Source: Dehalococcoidales bacterium | GTDB taxonomy: Bacteria > Chloroflexota > Dehalococcoidia > Dehalococcoidales > RBG-16-60-22 | DNA: 6,378 nucleotides | NCBI GenBank assembly: GCA_023135135.1 | Contig: JAGLTT010000044.1 | Span: forward strand, 1 to 6,378 | Reading direction: 5' to 3' | Shown here: in pieces, positions 5,225 to 6,378 of the stretch | Layout of the letters: every line of letters begins with the position of its first letter | Numbering within the stretch: the first letter of the stretch is position 1 | The notes under the pieces: generated by a model | What the model saw: only the letters and a program-made list of their open reading frames with translations | Told to the model about the DNA's origin: nothing | The model's database searches: none | Program-made: the position numbers and the translations under genes

Positions 5225-5265
5225 GTCGTAAAACCACCCTCCATTCTTTACTAAAATTTTACGAC
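5225..5265. repeat. 9-bp inverted repeat with long loop, downstream of the OmpR-type regulator
   Basis: GTCGTAAAA (5225-5233) and TTTTACGAC (5257-5265) are perfect inverse complements separated by 23 bp. It follows an 8-base C run (5199-5206) and abuts the TTTATGA repeats. It could be part of a terminator for the kinase operon, though it has no G+C-rich stem or T-run, or a two-site operator for the next gene. The pairing is certain; the role is unknown. Confidence 0.5.
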
Positions 5266-5267
5266 AT

Positions 5268-5308
5268 CTTTATGAAATTTTTATGATTCTTAGATGCATC
5301 TTTATGAA
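5268..5308 (+). promoter_or_regulatory. OmpR/PhoB-type direct-repeat operator upstream of the pseudo-receiver regulator
   Basis: Four 9-bp units lie head-to-tail: CTTTATGAA (5268-5276), TTTTATGAT (5279-5287), CTTAGATGC (5289-5297, degenerate) and CTTTATGAA (5300-5308). Start-to-start distances are 11, 10 and 11 bp, one helical turn each. The outer copies share the longer identity CATCTTTATGAA (5265-5276 and 5297-5308). Pho-box-like sites for PhoB/OmpR regulators have this one-turn direct repeat pattern just upstream of a -10 box. The encoder of such a regulator is the gene immediately upstream, so direct activation or repression of the next gene is likely. This is inferred from spacing and context. 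Confidence 0.6.
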
Positions 5309-5315
5309 CCTGTGT

Positions 5316-5321
5316 CACAAT
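5316..5321 (+). promoter_or_regulatory. Candidate -10 box of the pseudo-receiver regulator gene
   Basis: CACAAT (5316-5321) lies 7 bp after the last direct repeat, and no good -35 hexamer exists 16-18 bp upstream; that region is the repeats themselves. This is the layout of an activator-dependent promoter in which the bound regulator replaces the -35 contact. The start would be near 5328, giving a leader of about 38 nt. Confidence 0.35.
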
Positions 5322-5365
5322 GGAAATAGTTAAAAAGTACTAGGACTCACCAGAGAGGCATAAAG

Positions 5366-6154
5366 ATGGAAAAAGTAAAGGTATTTCTCTCAGACCCGCA
5401 GGTTCTCTTCCGAGAAGGTATACACTTCATTCTCTCGGGCGAGGACGATTTTGAGGTTATCGGTGAGACTACCAGCAACCAGGAAGCCTTTACCCTTATT
5501 GAAACCAATCCGCCCAACATCGCCATCCTGAGCATGCAGGATGCCAAGACCAGCGGCGCCGAGATAACCCGCCGCATTAAACGCAATTTCCCCTCGATAT
5601 CGGTGATTCTGACACTGGATAAAAAAGATGAAGAACAGCTCTTTGCCGCTATAAAGAGCGGAGCCAGCGCCTGCATTACCAAAGATACCGACCCCGAATT
5701 TCTCCTCGATATCATCAGAGTAGTCGCCCAGGGCAGTTACCCCATCATGGAAGAAATACTGCTTCCGGGACTTGCCTCGATGGTACTCGCCGAGTTTGAA
5801 GAGCTGACCGCTGTAAACGAGCAGATCGATAACCTTCTCGGTAGCCTCACTCCCAAAGAAACGCAGGTCCTGACCACCATCGCCGCGGGCAATACCATCG
5901 AGCAGGTCGCCGAGAAACTGGATATCACCGAGGAGACCATCCGGCGCAACCTGAGACTGGTGCTGAACAAGCTGGTAAGCAATGAACAGGCACGGGCCTT
6001 AATTGAAGCCGCCCAGAGAGGCCTGCCTGCCATCATCGCGGGCGCGGGTAAAAGAGCCGGCAAAGCCGATGATTATGTAACCAAGGCAGAATTCAACGAA
6101 TTTAAAGATACCTTAATGGAACGCTTAAAATCCTTTATAGGTGAACTGACCTAA
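5366..6154 (+). CDS. Atypical response regulator: pseudo-receiver + LuxR-type HTH + C-terminal extension
   Basis: This 262-residue cytosolic DNA-binding regulator begins with a receiver-like domain, about residues 1-125, with the NarL-family N-terminus KVFLSDPQVLFREGI. The position of the phospho-accepting Asp holds S56 (AILSMQDAKTSG), and one of the two metal-binding acids is S9, while T83 and K106 of the switch are kept. Phosphorylation in the usual way is therefore unlikely. A helical linker (about 140-157) leads to a LuxR-type helix-turn-helix (160-205: LTPKETQVLTTIAAGNTIEQVAEKLDITEETIRRNL in outline). A C-terminal extension of about 45 residues after it ends in a charged amphipathic helix that might form a coiled coil. 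SD AGAGAGG (5352-5358) lies 7 nt before ATG 5366. Its promoter region carries the OmpR-type repeats, so it is a probable target of the preceding regulator. Confidence 0.88.
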   Translation: MEKVKVFLSDPQVLFREGIHFILSGEDDFEVIGETTSNQEAFTLIETNPPNIAILSMQDAKTSGAEITRRIKRNFPSISVILTLDKKDEEQLFAAIKSGASACITKDTDPEFLLDIIRVVAQGSYPIMEEILLPGLASMVLAEFEELTAVNEQIDNLLGSLTPKETQVLTTIAAGNTIEQVAEKLDITEETIRRNLRLVLNKLVSNEQARALIEAAQRGLPAIIAGAGKRAGKADDYVTKAEFNEFKDTLMERLKSFIGELT

Positions 6155-6156
6155 AT

Positions 6157-6198
6157 ATGGCAATCGTGTATAAACAGGGAGGTCAAGTATGTAAATGA
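6157..6198 (+). CDS. Possible 13-codon peptide ORF coupled to the next small ORF
   Basis: ATG at 6157, 2 nt after the regulator stop, opens a frame for MAIVYKQGGQVCK, ending in TGA 6196-6198. That stop overlaps the ATG at 6195 in an ATGA arrangement, the classic layout for coupled translation. Ribosomes leaving the upstream gene could reinitiate here; AGGTGA at 6139-6144 is too distant to be a good SD. It is very short and may be chance. Confidence 0.15.
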   Translation: MAIVYKQGGQVCK

Positions 6199-6305
6199 AG
6201 GAAAAAACAAGTTGGTCGGAACTCCAGCTTTTGGGGCAGGCAGGAGAACCGCCCACTTTTAAGGCAATAGAAACAGTCAAACTTAAACTAACTAACAAAC
6301 ACTAA
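6195..6305 (+). CDS. Possible small protein of 36 residues, unrecognised
   Basis: The frame begins MKEKTSWSELQLLGQAGEPP, continues through TFKAIETVKLKLTNKH and ends in TAA 6303-6305. An excellent SD, AGGGAGGT (6176-6183), lies 11 nt before ATG 6195. The same SD is better placed (5 nt) for an ATG at 6189 that is immediately followed by TAA, so the two frames share a ribosome-loading site. Its stop codon overlaps the SD of the next gene (AAGGAGG, 6304-6310), which suggests translational coupling with it. The peptide is short, with no signal peptide, membrane segment or Cys/His motif, and no family is recognised. It may be a real small protein, a leader peptide, or a chance frame in a regulatory gap. 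Confidence 0.3.
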   Translation: MKEKTSWSELQLLGQAGEPPTFKAIETVKLKLTNKH

Positions 6306-6319
6306 GGAGGAAAACAAAA

Positions 6320-6378
6320 ATGGTCGAAATTAGATATGGTGAACAATATGAAATAACCGACCTGGCCGGTCAGACAGT
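6320..6378 (+). CDS. Start of an unrecognised gene, truncated at the window edge
   Basis: ATG 6320 follows a full-strength SD AAGGAGG (6304-6310) at 9 nt. The 19 visible residues read MVEIRYGEQYEITDLAGQT. The pattern of two short strands joined by a tight turn (EIRYGEQYEI), then a D-L-A-G-x-T segment that usually begins a helix, resembles the start of small beta-grasp proteins such as ThiS/MoaD/ubiquitin-like modifiers. That is a guess from a short fragment. It is likely read with the preceding regulator gene or the small ORF, since no separate promoter is evident in the gap. Confidence 0.75.
   Translation, partial: MVEIRYGEQYEITDLAGQT

Noticed and set aside
5265..5308. CRISPR-like repeats
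   Set aside because: The repeat units are 7-12 bp at one-helical-turn spacing, far too short and close for repeat-spacer architecture.
1..6378. Insertion sequence, integrase, attachment site or phage structural gene
   Set aside because: No transposase or recombinase motif, no terminal inverted repeats with target duplications and no tRNA gene were seen; the toxin-antitoxin pair is the only element of a type that often moves.

Overview
This is a bacterial chromosomal fragment with moderate G+C, short intergenic regions, Shine-Dalgarno (SD) led genes and near-consensus sigma-70 promoters. The gene set is bacterial and not archaeal: ribosomal protein S21, YqeY, a two-component pair and a RelE/ParE toxin-antitoxin pair. 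The style (small sensor-less histidine kinase, COG2509-type flavoprotein, short XRE regulator, probable B12-binding radical SAM tail) would suit Chloroflexota such as Dehalococcoidia. That placement is an impression only, because no taxonomic marker here settles it.

Left part (1-1580). The 3' end of a gene on the + strand, probably a radical SAM protein, is followed by a two-gene toxin-antitoxin operon. Its promoter has perfect -35 and -10 hexamers and carries three 9-bp direct repeats. The toxin gene converges, with 4 bp between stop codons, on a minus-strand operon of rpsU (ribosomal protein S21, TTG start) and yqeY. That operon is read from a TTGACA-17-TACAAT promoter through a leader of roughly 115 nt that contains a strong G+C-rich hairpin.

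Middle part (1581-3600). A full-length FAD-dependent oxidoreductase of the COG2509 type lies on the minus strand, with an N-terminal CxxCxxCxxxC cysteine cluster. It is divergent from a short XRE-family regulator. The XRE promoter is TTGACA-17-TATAAT, and its spacer plus one base is a perfect 8-2-8 palindrome, a likely autoregulatory operator. The predicted transcription start falls on the A of the ATG, so the mRNA is probably leaderless. The longer upstream start (3144) is therefore rejected.

Right part (3600-6378). A histidine kinase with no sensor domain and an OmpR/PhoB-type response regulator form an operon. A third regulator follows, with a receiver-like domain lacking the phospho-accepting Asp, a LuxR-type helix-turn-helix and a C-terminal extension. 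Its promoter region holds TTTATGA-type direct repeats at 11, 10 and 11 bp intervals, the pattern expected for OmpR/PhoB-type regulators. The attractive inference is a relay: soluble kinase, then OmpR-type regulator, then transcription of the pseudo-receiver regulator and perhaps of what follows. Downstream are two overlapping very short ORFs, an ATG-TAA start-stop pair, and the beginning of a gene with an excellent SD that runs off the window.
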